64,000 nt of DNA from Phymatolithon calcareum (Eukaryota > Rhodophyta > Florideophyceae > Hapalidiales): positions 2,046,001 to 2,110,000 of the forward strand of contig OZ345358.1 of the NCBI GenBank assembly GCA_977006965.1. The letters are read 5' to 3'. Below are positions 21,069 through 31,641 of the stretch, piece after piece; position 1 is the first letter of the stretch; each line of letters begins with the position of its first letter. Both the position numbers and the translations under genes were made by a program. The notes beneath the pieces are model-generated. The model saw only the letters and a list, made by a program, of their open reading frames with translations. It was not told the DNA's origin and did not search any database.

Positions 21069-22529
21069 TCATAGGAACAATTTAAGCAATAAAAGCAGGA
21101 CAACAAAAACCAGGCCGACGCTAATAACGCTAAGCCCACCGAAACGATCTGACACAAGCCTATTTGCAGCAACTGGCGCAGCGGGAGCGACAATGAATGG
21201 GACAAACTTAACGCCAAAGCGAATTCGAAGTTGACCATCGTCCTCCTCATGTTCACGCCAAAACTCGGCGGGGGAAAGCGCTTCGGATAGCCCAGGGGCA
21301 AGGGCAACACGAAGTTGAAAGCGATCCTTGGATGCACCAGGCGCGGGAACGGCGGTGGCATCGGAGAGAAGTACGCGGATGTCGGTGGATTCGCCGCGCG
21401 GAACACAGGCGGCGTTCGGACGCACTATGTAGCGGCTTGGATTTGTGGTTTTCATTTTGAAGGCGATATCATTGTCGGCAAGATTTGTGACGCGGATGGT
21501 ATCGCCGTGCCCGCGGCCGGCTCCGTCGTCAACCGGAATGACCAGTTCACGCTTGTTGACGCGGATTAAATCGCCCGCCATGGCGATGCCGCGCGGCGGT
21601 GACTTCGCATACCCACCTTCTTCTTCTGTTTGTCCACCTTCTTGAATGGCTACAAAAGGGACACCCAGATCGTCTGCTACGCTCTCTTCTCTCTTTTCCT
21701 CCTCAATATTCTCCACTTCTTTCGATTTCTCTGAATTCTTCGACTTTTCGTCAAGCAGAGCTTGCTTCAGAGTGCTGATTTTCTTTTCAAAATCAAGCTT
21801 TTGTAGCTCATAGTCTGCCGTCACTTCCCTTAATTCTTCTTCCTTGGCATTCTCGATTTCGCTGACGTGAAGCTCCGCATCCTCCAGAAGCTTCGCCAAA
21901 TTCTGCGTATTAACGCTGGAACCCACGGTGCACAATGGCTTCGCCACGGGAAGAGCATGGAGTAGGAGGTTCAATGCCTTCGCCATGTGACAGTCATCTT
22001 TAGCCCCGAAAAGAGAGGTCTCCATTGGCACGTAGCACCAGTGGCTTGTATTCCGATCACCCGTCAATAGTTTTCGCATTTTGCACTCCTCTTCCGGATC
22101 TCGCAGCTTGGCCTCAACCTTCTTTTCCATCTTGGTGATGATCACCCCGAACCGATCATTAGTGTCCACGGAAATTGCGTCTAGTGCATGCCTTACGATG
22201 AGGGTGTCGCTCCGTCTCACTCGGCCTACATTCAAAGTAATTACGAACGCAATCTTTAGTGCGACATTTTCGGAGAGTAACTTGTCTAGCTCTTTGCCCG
22301 CTTGCTTAATTCGCGGGCCATCTAGAAAACCGAGAGTGCCGTACAGCGTCAAGTTCCCCACCGAAAATGCTTGGAGAACTTGTGTCAGACCTCCGCATAA
22401 GCTGGGGTCGCTTCTGATTCGTGGACTTCCGGTGAGTTCGTTGAGGAGAGTGCTTATCCCAGCATCAGGATTTCCGACAAATGCAATTGCTGGTCCCTGG
22501 GGAATGGAGATCGAGTTGGCTTCGCTCAT
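21069..22529 (-). CDS. Chimeric AIG1 GTPase - coiled coil - VAP/MSP - tail anchor protein, 486 aa
   Basis: An intact frame from an ATG at 22529. Residues 1 to about 300 duplicate the N-terminus of the AIG1-Sel1 protein (GTPase plus coiled coil); a seven-residue Sel1 scrap (EEGGYAK) and a short linker (SPPRGIA) follow; then the complete VAP sequence from its own initiator methionine (MAGDLIRVNKRELVIPV...), with the MSP core FKMKTTNPSRYIVRPN, ends in the hydrophobic anchor. Compared with the intact VAP at 37987-38697 it lacks 66 residues of coiled coil (exact 198-bp in-frame deletion). In the GTPase part G3 DTPG has become GTLG, on top of the missing P-loop lysine, so hydrolysis is doubtful. 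Expected location: ER membrane, with the AIG1 region cytosolic. The gene sits precisely at the tandem-duplication junction. Confidence 0.85.
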   Translation of the reverse strand: MSEANSISIPQGPAIAFVGNPDAGISTLLNELTGSPRIRSDPSLCGGLTQVLQAFSVGNLTLYGTLGFLDGPRIKQAGKELDKLLSENVALKIAFVITLNVGRVRRSDTLIVRHALDAISVDTNDRFGVIITKMEKKVEAKLRDPEEECKMRKLLTGDRNTSHWCYVPMETSLFGAKDDCHMAKALNLLLHALPVAKPLCTVGSSVNTQNLAKLLEDAELHVSEIENAKEEELREVTADYELQKLDFEKKISTLKQALLDEKSKNSEKSKEVENIEEEKREESVADDLGVPFVAIQEGGQTEEEGGYAKSPPRGIAMAGDLIRVNKRELVIPVDDGAGRGHGDTIRVTNLADNDIAFKMKTTNPSRYIVRPNAACVPRGESTDIRVLLSDATAVPAPGASKDRFQLRVALAPGLSEALSPAEFWREHEEDDGQLRIRFGVKFVPFIVAPAAPVAANRLVSDRFGGLSVISVGLVFVVLLLLLKLFL

Positions 22530-22622
22530 GGTTATTAGGACGTTAATGGCGGGTACACGTCGACTATCGTTTCATCCGTCAAGGTGGCAGGACATAAACA
22601 AGAGGTTGCGTGATACAGGTAC

Positions 22623-23197
22623 CAGGGGAATGTTAGGGGGGGAGTAAAGCAAACCTCTTTTCTACCCTCCCAGTGATTGCCTTGCGCGTATGAAACACTG
22701 TAAATGTATCATATAAGTATGTGAAAAAGAGAAGAATAGCTGTAAGTCTTTCGCGAACATTACGAGTTCGTAATGTGAGCGAGGCTCTCGTTGCAGATCC
22801 ATTTCGTGGTGAGAATAAATGGAATTAATGTTTTCTTGTACTCGATGTGCACTGCGCACAAATCGGCCATGGCGCATGATTTATAGTTTTCGCAAATATT
22901 ATTCTTTGTCTCATCAGTCCTAATTGCACACATCAGACCTGTGCCGGCTAAAGCAGACTTTACTGCAGAGTCCATGCACTGTAAATCTCCATCTAGACGT
23001 CGAAGTCGCCCTGGCACTTCCCTATTGGAAAACGATTAACTTCGTCCTACTCATACCCCCGTGGGCAGCTAATTTTAACATTACAATTTTGATACTGGCA
23101 AATGCTCATAATTTACCTGGCACAACTCTTGCGTCTTTTTTGCTTTACTTTATGTAACATAAAATTTTTGCTTTACTCCCCCTCTAACATTCCCCTG
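22623..23197. mobile_element. 575-bp DNA transposon with 7-bp target duplication
   Basis: Terminal inverted repeats begin CAGGGGAATGTTAG and continue imperfectly for about 30 bp. It is flanked by perfect 7-bp duplications CAGGTAC (22616-22622 and 23198-23204). Unit A has the uninterrupted site. No transposase is encoded, so it is non-autonomous. A central palindrome lies at 22758-22775. The superfamily is uncertain: 7-bp duplications fit neither hAT (8 bp) nor MULE (9-11 bp) well; P-like is possible. Confidence 0.88.
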
Positions 23198-23252
23198 CAG
23201 GTACAGTACTTCGTTCCGGCACAAATTTTATGATTGTCTGTTTTGCGTTCTG

Positions 23253-23493
23253 GGGGTTGCGGGAAAATGCGTAATCAGTAGATTCCTTCTCATTCCAAAA
23301 ATAAGCGCAGCTATTATTTTGTATCATATTGTAAGCCGGCTGTCATGCTCATGTGCAGTTGATGTCTAAACTACATACATCTTTCATACGTTCTTCATCA
23401 GGGCGACAAATAATTTTTTTGTCGCTGACTGGTCGAAAGATTTCAAATCTGACCGAGGCACGTAACATGAATTCAAACGCAGATTCTTTTCAG
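23253..23493. repeat. 241-bp tandem duplication of the element's left end
   Basis: 23253-23493 is repeated as 23494-23615 plus 23994-24112, interrupted by the nested 371-bp transposon and its target duplication. Both copies are 241 bp with about two differences by eye. Each copy begins with the transposon terminus GGGGTTGCGGG, and each is followed by or starts after a C-W-G triplet (CTG or CAG). Confidence 0.88.
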
Positions 23494-23615
23494 GGGGTTG
23501 CGGGAAAATGCGTAATCAGTAGATTCCTTCTCATTCCAAAAATAAGCGCAGCTATTATTTTGTATCATATTGTAAGCCGGCTGTCATGCTGATGTGCAGT
23601 TGATGTCTAAACTAC

Positions 23616-23986
23616 CAGGGGAATGTTAAGGGGGGGAGAAACGCAGACCCTGTGTCATACCGCTTTTCCAAGATTATCATATATCGAGCCCGTTTGAAAA
23701 AGAAACATTAGGGCGAAGATCGCATCATAGAAATACCAGAGAAATAAAAGGAAATCATGGGAACATTAGGAGTTCCTAATGTAGCGGCAGCTCTTGTTGC
23801 TCGACTCGTTTCTTGGTAAGAAATAACTAGAATTAAGGTTGGCGTCAAAGCTTTGGCGACAATTTTTGATACAGCGTTATCCTCATAAATCGCTATGCAC
23901 AACGCGCGCCTCGTTTTTATTAGAATGTATGTTACTAAGTGATATGACACCGGGTCTGCGTTTCTCCCCCCCTTAACATTCCCCTG
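23616..23986. mobile_element. 371-bp DNA transposon of the CAGGGGAATG family (nested)
   Basis: Inverted termini CAGGGGAATGTTAAGG and complement continue for about 34 bp. It is flanked by perfect 7-bp duplications AAACTAC (23609-23615, 23987-23993). The tandem sister sequence at 23253-23493 shows the empty site. It has the same family termini and central palindrome design as 22623-23197, but a different interior. Confidence 0.88.
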
Positions 23987-24849
23987 AAACTACATACATC
24001 TTTCGTACGTTCTTCATCAGGGCGACAAATAATTTTTTTGTCGCTGACTGGTCGAAAGATTTCAAATCTGACCGAGGCACGTAACATGAATTCAAACGCA
24101 GATTCTTTTCAGACAGATTCTGTCGCAAAAATGTTGCGCATGTTCTGAAAAACGGATTCTTTGATTGCGCAGCGCTCAACGACCCTAGGGAAGAACCGCC
24201 TTGTCCAAAGCGAGGTATGGGTATGAGCTACCGCTGAGCGCAAAAAGTTTCCGACAAGTGCAATTGAGCTCCCCGGTAGGCGCCCGGAAAGAAGGGCGGA
24301 ATCGCCCAATTTCGACGTGTTTTGCAAAACACGAACCTAAAACACGTCCACATATGATGAGCTTTTTGCAATTTTTTGCATGTTCTAAATCTCCATAGCG
24401 GTATCTTTCAGAAAGTGCAGTGAAATATTGAATTCTTTAACTTTCTGTCCAGTTAGGAGCTATTAAAGTCTACAGAATCTGCACGTTTTGTGGAATGCGT
24501 GAACATTTGTTTCAAATGCGGATTCCGGAATCTCGTTACGAACGCGTTTTTGAATATCGCCCAATCACAGGGCGATTTTTGCACGCATCAGATTTCAGTC
24601 CGAAATCATACTGTGTAGATGGTATGATTTCTCACTTCTATTAGATTTCGGAAACTTCTGTTTCAACTTTGCCATACTGTACGTTTGGGTCGAATAGAAA
24701 CCTGAAATGTGACATTTTCCTAATTTTACGTCTATTCCCGCAACCCCCTGCAAGTACACGAGATCTCGATTTGGTTGTTACAGTTAGACGTCATGGGGAA
24801 ATTCGCGGGAACTGTTATGATGCTGGTTTTTCTATAATTTCAGAAGATG

Positions 24850-25320
24850 TGTCGCGTAGGCATTATTGTGTGGGACGATATTATGCAATTATGGAGGACA
24901 GCTAATCGATACGCTATCATAGTTGCTTACAATGTGATGGCACACGCAATGATATGTTGGCATTGAAATTCTTTTATTTTTGAGGTGTAAGTTACTGATG
25001 CTGCACATTTTAATAATTCCCTAATTAGTTTCACATTCTTTTGTTTTGTTATTGATTGATGTCACCGAGTAGTATAAATAGTCGATACGCAGCACTAGGC
25101 TGGAAAAAGAACACACACATGAATAAATTCGACCAACCGCATACACCGTTTTCTACCAATCAAATCCACTCCCCCAAGGGGGCGACCATTCCATCTCCTG
25201 TGAGGCAGGCCTTGCCGCTTACACTGAGTGGACCGACTGGACCTACACGTGTGTCCCCCTATCGAAGGGGTTAATTTCGTTTATTTCTCCCTCTCTGTTC
25301 TGCTTGGGTTTTGTCCGACA
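24850..25320 (+). repeat. 5' LTR of the Copia element
   Basis: 471 bp, TGTCGCG...CCGACA. It differs from the 3' LTR at roughly ten positions by eye, about 2 percent. It contains a TATA box and a 51-codon frame (ATGAATAAATTC... near 25120) present in both LTRs. Confidence 0.95.
25073..25080 (+). promoter_or_regulatory. TATA box in the 5' LTR
   Basis: TATAAATA about 250 bp before the LTR end; the same octamer occurs in the 3' LTR at 31971-31978. Its position is suitable for starting the element's genomic transcript. Confidence 0.6.
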
Positions 25321-25384
25321 CTTATAAGTTCTTAAGCTCACTGAGTTCGTGCGCGCACCGAAGTGCTCAAACTTGACGAGAACC

Positions 25385-27818
25385 ATGTCTGGCCCTGAAC
25401 GTGGGAGAGGACGCAGCCGAGGTCGTGGTCGCGGACGGAATCGCACCCAACGCGAAAGCCGGAACAACAACGGCAATCTCCACAAGAAGGTACAGACTAA
25501 TGTATCTGCTACTGTCGACTGTACCGCTGTCGATAACTCAACGCCTACAGTCCCGCCAGTATGCACGCCCAACTCGAACCACAACAGGGGCGTGCAAACA
25601 AGATCGATGAGTCGAAAGACCACCGGCCAGAGAAGCCAAAAGCTCGCAGGAGACCATTTCCTCGACCCAAGGATGACACTTATCACGTCGAATCCTACAA
25701 TGGAGCAAGCTCTCCTCGGCTTCCACTCCTGACTACAGGAAAAGGTGAACGGAATTGGTCACCGAAAATATCATTCCCCACCTCAAAAACCGTCTCTACA
25801 ACCAAAGCTGGTACCCCATCTTTCCGGCATACGGAAAAGAATGCATCGGATCGCTGCTCCATCACTCTCAGGACACCACCGAACGATGATGACCCTGGTG
25901 TTTTAGACCTTATCAACGAGATATCCTATACCATCGCCCAGTCAGATGATGAAGAAATCACCCGAGAGCTTGTGCTATGTCTTCTGACCTCCTCACCATA
26001 TTGGTCAGAAGATTCTCTTCGTGGAATCCATCATCTACGTCCCAATACCTGGCAGTCATGCTACAGAACGCCGGTATAATGCGCATCGGAGAACGAACAG
26101 CACAGAACGCTCTAATTGACTTCTACCGACAGAGCGTGGGATAAAAACCACACAGAGAACGCCTTTCTGCACCGAAAAAGTCCAGAAACAAAATACCGAT
26201 AACGGTGAAAAAGGAGAAACCCAAAGACTCCACTGGGTTCGTGACGATCAACATGGACACTGATCGGTTTGATCATCGTTGTCTCCCAATCAAAGAATAA
26301 CATCGCGTTCGCATCGATGACGCACCGGCAACTTTTGAAACAGCGCCCCCTAAACCACAGAAAGTCTTTTCCGGAAGAGGACATGACCCAGGCGGAGAAG
26401 ACTCTGACTCTTCGGAATCCACAGACCTTTCGAGCCAAGAACCGAAAGGCTCCAAAAACCGGAAAAACAGGATCGATAGAGCCAAAATGAACAATCATCA
26501 CCGACATCGGAAAGATAAAAACGGAGACCCTGACCCTTCCGACTCTTCCAGTGATGAAGGTCCTTTGGATGACACCGATGATCCACGCTTCGGAAAATCG
26601 ATAAAACGACCGATATGGAGAAGCGAATCCGCCCGGGATGACAATGACAAGAGCCACAACTCTTTGAAACTCGCTTTCCAATTCCTATCCCGAAACGAGA
26701 ACAAATGGTCAGGACCAAGAAATACGGCATACACTACGGAAGAATACGTTCGTCACTTCGACTACACCATGTCTCTTTTCGATGTTTCGTCCAATGGTCG
26801 CATCCGCATTCGGCCTCTTGCACTTAAAGGAGACGCGTTGGACGAGTTTTACCATCTTGGTAAGAACTCCGAAACCCTGAAAAAGGTGCACAACGCTTCC
26901 GCCATCATTCGAATCGTCTCGAAGAATCTTGAAACGCTGTAATTCATCACGATGAACAAGAATCTCTGGACAACTCTTTCGCTTTCCGACGTTCGAAAAT
27001 CCGTTGACTCGACACAAAAAGCGTTTGAACGCCTGAAAAAGCACGCCGAGCGCCTCCAAAAGATTCTCGAGCAAAGCTACAATACAGAGGATATGCTCTG
27101 TGATTTCTTCCGCCGGGCACTACAGGATGAACGTTTCTGGGCCTATGTACAAGATTCCGATCCCGATCAGTCTGCTGCTGAAATATGTGGAAAGATTCGT
27201 AATGCAATCCTGAAGCAAAGTCGACTCGACCGTTCAAGAAGGACGCCAGAAACTATGGCGAACGCAATTGAGAATCAACGATGGGGCAAGCCGGACCGGA
27301 AACTCTTTAACAAAAACCCGACCCGAAACGGGATCGTCATGACATGTACTGGATGCAGATCTGATGAACACCTGTATCGCGAATGCTCCAACCCTAACAA
27401 AGTCGAGTACAGGGAAAAGAAGCTGAAAGAAATCGCTAGAATGAAATCTGGAAACCAAAAGACGTATCTCCGTTCATTCTATATCCAGATGGAGGACGAA
27501 TCCGAAAGCGATACCACTTCAAACGTCGACAATTCGGATCAAGACTTCCCTCAGGACGAACACGATAATGAGGAAAATCGAAATATCGCTGCCGAACTGG
27601 ATGGAAAACTAGAAGAAAGCATGTTCGTGAAGGTTACCAATGATGAACCAGCCGACACTGGAAACGTCTACCACGAATGTTTGAACGCTTCGACAAGGCA
27701 TGTATTTTTCGGGTCCACCCTCACAAATTTCGGCAACTTAAGTCCGCTAACTCCAAACCCGGACGTGTCTCAATACGTAACCTCCTCTATCCTGCCAACT
27801 GGTTCCCAGGAATTATGA
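25385..27818 (+). pseudogene. Copia gag region (degenerate)
   Basis: It starts with an ATG at 25385 into an Arg/Gly-rich stretch (MSGPERGRGRSRGRGRGRN), then continues in other frames to an Asp/Ser-rich segment (26487-26942) and a capsid-like region (26952 onward). A CCHC zinc knuckle, CTGCRSDEHLYREC, is readable near 27350-27395. At least two frame changes and a stop near 26942 separate the segments. The usual role is packaging of the element RNA in virus-like particles. Confidence 0.7.
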
Positions 27819-30800
27819 TCGACAACGGTTCTACAGGATCACTATGTAGTGTCGCTCAACTCGAGGCATATCGTAGCTTCACTGGATACCACACTCCCAG
27901 CCGAAAGCTGAAGAACCACTACGTCGTATCTGCACACGGAGGATCCGAGTACATCGGAGTATCAACATTCAAATTCCCATATGCCGAACTGATAATCGAA
28001 TTCGATGCCCCCATTGTTGAAAACTCGGATACTCCGCTAATTCTCGGACTTAATGACCAAGAAAGACTTCAATGTCGCGGAGCAGATCAGCGAGACAACA
28101 CTATCGCGTTTCTCGACGGACCAAAAATACCACTCACACGGGGAAAACGGTCACCTCTGGCTAAACTGGAACTTCGAGACTGAATGCTTGTTCACGGAAA
28201 AGGAGCTCAAAAAAGTGCACTACCGTTTCGGTCACCCAGGAGTACGACGTATGCATGAGTTTTTGAAGCGATTGAAACCAGATTCAGTCGATAAGGACAC
28301 TCGAGCTATGCTGAAAGAGATCAACGACCGATGCAAAGAATGCCAGTACATGGCTCCCAAACCTTACGTCGTTAAGGTCGCTGTCCCATACGAAGACGTT
28401 ATCTTCAACAGCGAAATAATCCTGGATATTATGTACATCCAAGGAAAAAGCGTACTTCACCTCGGCGATCGAGCTACTCACTTCCAAGCCGCACGATTCT
28501 TGGACGAGATATCCGTGGATTGCATTTGGAAGACGTTCATGGAAATGTGAGTCCTATCCTATCTCGGTGTCCCAGACAACCTCAGACACGACCAAGGAAC
28601 CCAATTCGTCTCACCAAGATTTCAAGCAAAGGCTTCCGAAGCCGGAATAACATGTAGACCGGTTGGTGTCGAGGCACCAAACGCCATGAGTGTCGGAGAA
28701 CGATATCATGCTCCTCTCCGTAAGACATTCCGCAAGCTTCAAGAATCCTACGGAATGGAGCCTCTCGCTAAAGAGGTCGAGACTGTAGGTGAAACACCCA
28801 CCGGGAGGAAGAAACGAGTCATGAAGAAGGTATCACGACCAATTGGCATAGATGATGAATATCTACTCGCCATGTCCGTTATGTGCATCAACTCAACCGT
28901 TGGGCCAGAAGGAATATGTCCAACACTTCTTGTCTTTTGCGCAATGCCCAAACTACCTTTACCAGACACTCAACCATAAGCCGTCGCACAGGGAGTAAGG
29001 ATGATGATGATGGAAACCGCCCGAGAGGAATATCTGAGGATTGTTGGCAAGATGCGTCTACGTCAAGCCGAAAAAGCCTTCATTCCAAGCTCACCACCAA
29101 CCACACTCAAGCACGGTGATAAGATGTTGGTATATCGCGACACCTCCAATCGATGTGAACCCAGAACTTTCGTATCAAGGAACGAAAATATCATCCTTGT
29201 ATACGAACCCAACGGTGATATACAACCATATGCCATAACTCCTGTTAGCGAATTCAAGAAAGGAACGTATCTACCGCGGCCCAACCTTTTCGGAATCTTC
29301 CAAGAGGAACCAACTGCGGAAAGCCAAGTTGCTCCGACAAAAGAACTCGATACTCTAGCGGAAGAACCCATAGATGATGAACTCGACGTTGTACCAGATG
29401 AACCCCTTCACATCCAGGTGGATATCAATACGGGAACCCCATCGTCAACCCCACAACACCGTTCGGATTTTGACGACCTGAACCTAGACGAATTTGATTC
29501 TACGGGGCAAGTTGGACTTCATCCAGAGCATCTTGTCACGGAGAGTCACTACACAAAGATTTTGAAGACCAACGACCACCATCTGGACGACTTCAAGACC
29601 GCTATCGAAGAAGAGCTAAAGGGACTTAAGGAACGCGGTACATTCGAGGAAGTCAGACGATCGAACTTCACACCTTATGAGCTACGCAAGATGCAAATAA
29701 TCAGGGAAAAGCTTATTCTGTCCGTCAAAGAACCAGGCACGCCAGAAGAACGTAAGAAAGCCAGGATCGTCGCACAGGCGATCGGGAAAAAGGACCGCGA
29801 CAAGCCCATGCTCATGACCTATTCACCCACTGTAGGCAAGAGCTCCGTCAGGGTCATGCTCTCTATCGCCGGGGGAAGGAGACATATTATCTTCTTAAGA
29901 GACATCAGCCAGGCCTATGTGTCGTCGAAGACGAAGCTACTCCGCAAGGTTTACCTGATTCCACCTAAAGAGCTGAACCTCGATCCGGACATCCTCTGGC
30001 ATGTTGTCTTACCACTGTATGGGCTGCCAGAGAGCGGGGTATATTGGTTCGAAACCTATATCACCCACCATCATGACGTTCTCAAGATGTCAAGTACCGA
30101 GGTCGATCCCTGCCTGCTATTCCGACTTGACAAACACGGAATACTCGACGGTCTTGTATGTCTACAAGTGGACGATTCCATGGGAGCAGGAAGCCCTACA
30201 TTCCTTTCCCAAGAAGAAGAAGCCTCGAAAGTGTTCGAATCAAATGGGCAAGTTGTTCTCAAGGACGGAATGGAGCTCAAGTTTAACGGTCAACACGTTA
30301 AACGAGTTGGTAACGTCATCACCCTACACCAAAAAAATCGTACATTGACCGTATGCCTGTCGAAAAGATTGAACGCTCCGATGAATCTTTTATGTCCCAC
30401 CGAGGTCAAGCCGCATACGTCAGCACGTGCACCCGACCCGACGTTTCCTGTGCCGTAAATCAGCTTTCCCAGGTTAAGGCCAGCGAAGCAACGGAAGAAG
30501 ACTTCAAACGGATGGACGATATTTTTAAACGATTGAAAAACGACCAGTTTGATCTCCAATTTGGTAATATCGACCTCGACACGGCGGAAGTCCAAGTTTT
30601 CGCCGACGCATCCTTCGCAAACAACAGGGACCTAACATCCCAGCTTGGATATGTCATCCTCCTCGTCGACGCCTCGGGCAATTGTTCAATCCTGAGCTGG
30701 TCTTCCGTCAAGTGCAAACGAGTTACAAGGTCTGTTCTAGCTGCAGAACTTTACGCCCTCGCCCATGGATTCGACGCTGGATTTGCGCTTTCCCATACCG

Positions 30801-31084
30801 TCAGGAAGCTCATCGGTCGTAAAGTCGACGTTAGGGTATTCACAGACTCCCGCACTCTCTTTGCCTCTGTCGTCTCGCTCTGCTCTATGACCGAAAAACG
30901 ATTGCTAATCGATATCTACAGTCTCCGAGAAGCCTATCGTGTCGGTGATTTGACGAAACTTGGATGGATTCGTACTCAGCACAACATTTCCGATGCTCTT
31001 ACCAAGGACAAGCAGACGAGTGCACTTCATACTGTCCTCAAGACCCACAGGATCAACACTTCAGTTGAGCAGTGGATCGATTAG
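27800..31084 (+). pseudogene. Copia pol: protease, integrase, reverse transcriptase, RNase H (degenerate)
   Basis: The aspartic protease motif (MIDNGSTGSLC) is near 27815. The integrase zinc finger follows (HYRFGHPGVRRMHEF, then CKEC) with core segments DIMYIQGKS and VPDNLRHDQGTQF. The reverse transcriptase carries LRDISQAYVSSK, PLYGLPESGVYW and the catalytic LQVDDSMGAG box near 30152-30184. RNase H starts at FADASFANNRD (about 30598) and includes SVLAAELYAL and FTDSRTLF. Breaks seen: frame changes near 28053-28183 and 30353-30458, an in-frame TGA at 28548 within integrase and a TAA near 28977. The terminus at 31084 is a normal stop. Confidence 0.85.
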
Positions 31085-31272
31085 TTACCCATTCCTGAAA
31101 AACACGCGTAATACGAGTATCATTTCACGCGGTTGGTCATATTGTTTTGTTATGGCCATTGATTTGTTTTAAATTTGATTTTGTCATGATTGCATTGGTG
31201 ACATTAATTCAGGATGGAATTATCTTGTACGAGAATTGGGAAAAAGAAATTTTTTTCAAACAAATGGAAAAT

Positions 31273-31641
31273 TTATTCGGATCTAACACGTTTCAGGAGG
31301 ACAAAGTCTACGCTACTATCCTCGCTGTACACACGCCTACGAGAAAATACGTTAATACTTCCTGATTCGCCGATTTGGGAGACAGACGGAACACTCAATG
31401 CCGAACCATCGCTCTCTATTGCCTCGTCATCGATGAGCGGACATCGACTGGACTCTGCATCCGATAGGGATTTGTCTTGCTTCTTGTCAACACGGCGCTC
31501 AAGATCGGTTACGAGAGCACGGAGCGCGGCGATCTCACGGAAAGCAACAGCGAGCGAAGCACGGAACTCGTCACGCATTGCATCAACTTGGCCCGACGTA
31601 TACCGCAATTTTTCAGCCATCTCATCGCGACCGGGAGACAT
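31273..31641 (-). CDS. Antisense 122-aa open frame between pol and 3' LTR
   Basis: The minus-strand frame from ATG 31641 encodes a coiled-coil-like protein (MAEKLRYTSGQVDAMRDEFR...REIAALRALVTDLERRVDKK) followed by an acidic Ser-rich tail. It lies wholly inside the retrotransposon, downstream of RNase H and opposite in orientation to it. It may be a captured host fragment or an antisense gene of the element; no family is recognised. Intact, unlike the neighbouring gag-pol. Confidence 0.4.
   Translation of the reverse strand: MSPGRDEMAEKLRYTSGQVDAMRDEFRASLAVAFREIAALRALVTDLERRVDKKQDKSLSDAESSRCPLIDDEAIESDGSALSVPSVSQIGESGSINVFSRRRVYSEDSSVDFVLLKRVRSE

Larger units (their letters stand above)
14151..21601. 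repeat. Segmental tandem duplication, unit A
   Basis: Carries AIG1 5' coding sequence, AIG1 upstream DNA, a MULE fragment, a Nup96 gene and the VAP part of the chimera. It aligns in order with unit B (21624-38717) once the three later transposon insertions in B are removed. The coding parts differ by well under 1-2 percent by eye, the intergenic parts by a few percent. Unit A lacks the transposons of unit B and so provides their empty sites. Confidence 0.93.
23253..24747. mobile_element. PIF/Harbinger-like non-autonomous element with nested insertion
   Basis: Termini are GGGGTTGCGGGAA at both ends in inverted orientation, flanked by the 3-bp duplication CTG (23250-23252 and 24748-24750), a CWG-type target known for PIF/Harbinger elements. 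Unit A shows the intact site (GTTCTGCACG). There is no transposase frame. The left 241 bp are tandemly duplicated, and a 371-bp element of another family sits in the second copy. Confidence 0.8.

Noticed and set aside
24201-24398. Small frame inside the PIF/Harbinger-like element as a transposase
   Set aside because: Only 65 codons, with no DDE or DNA-binding motif; the element is non-autonomous.
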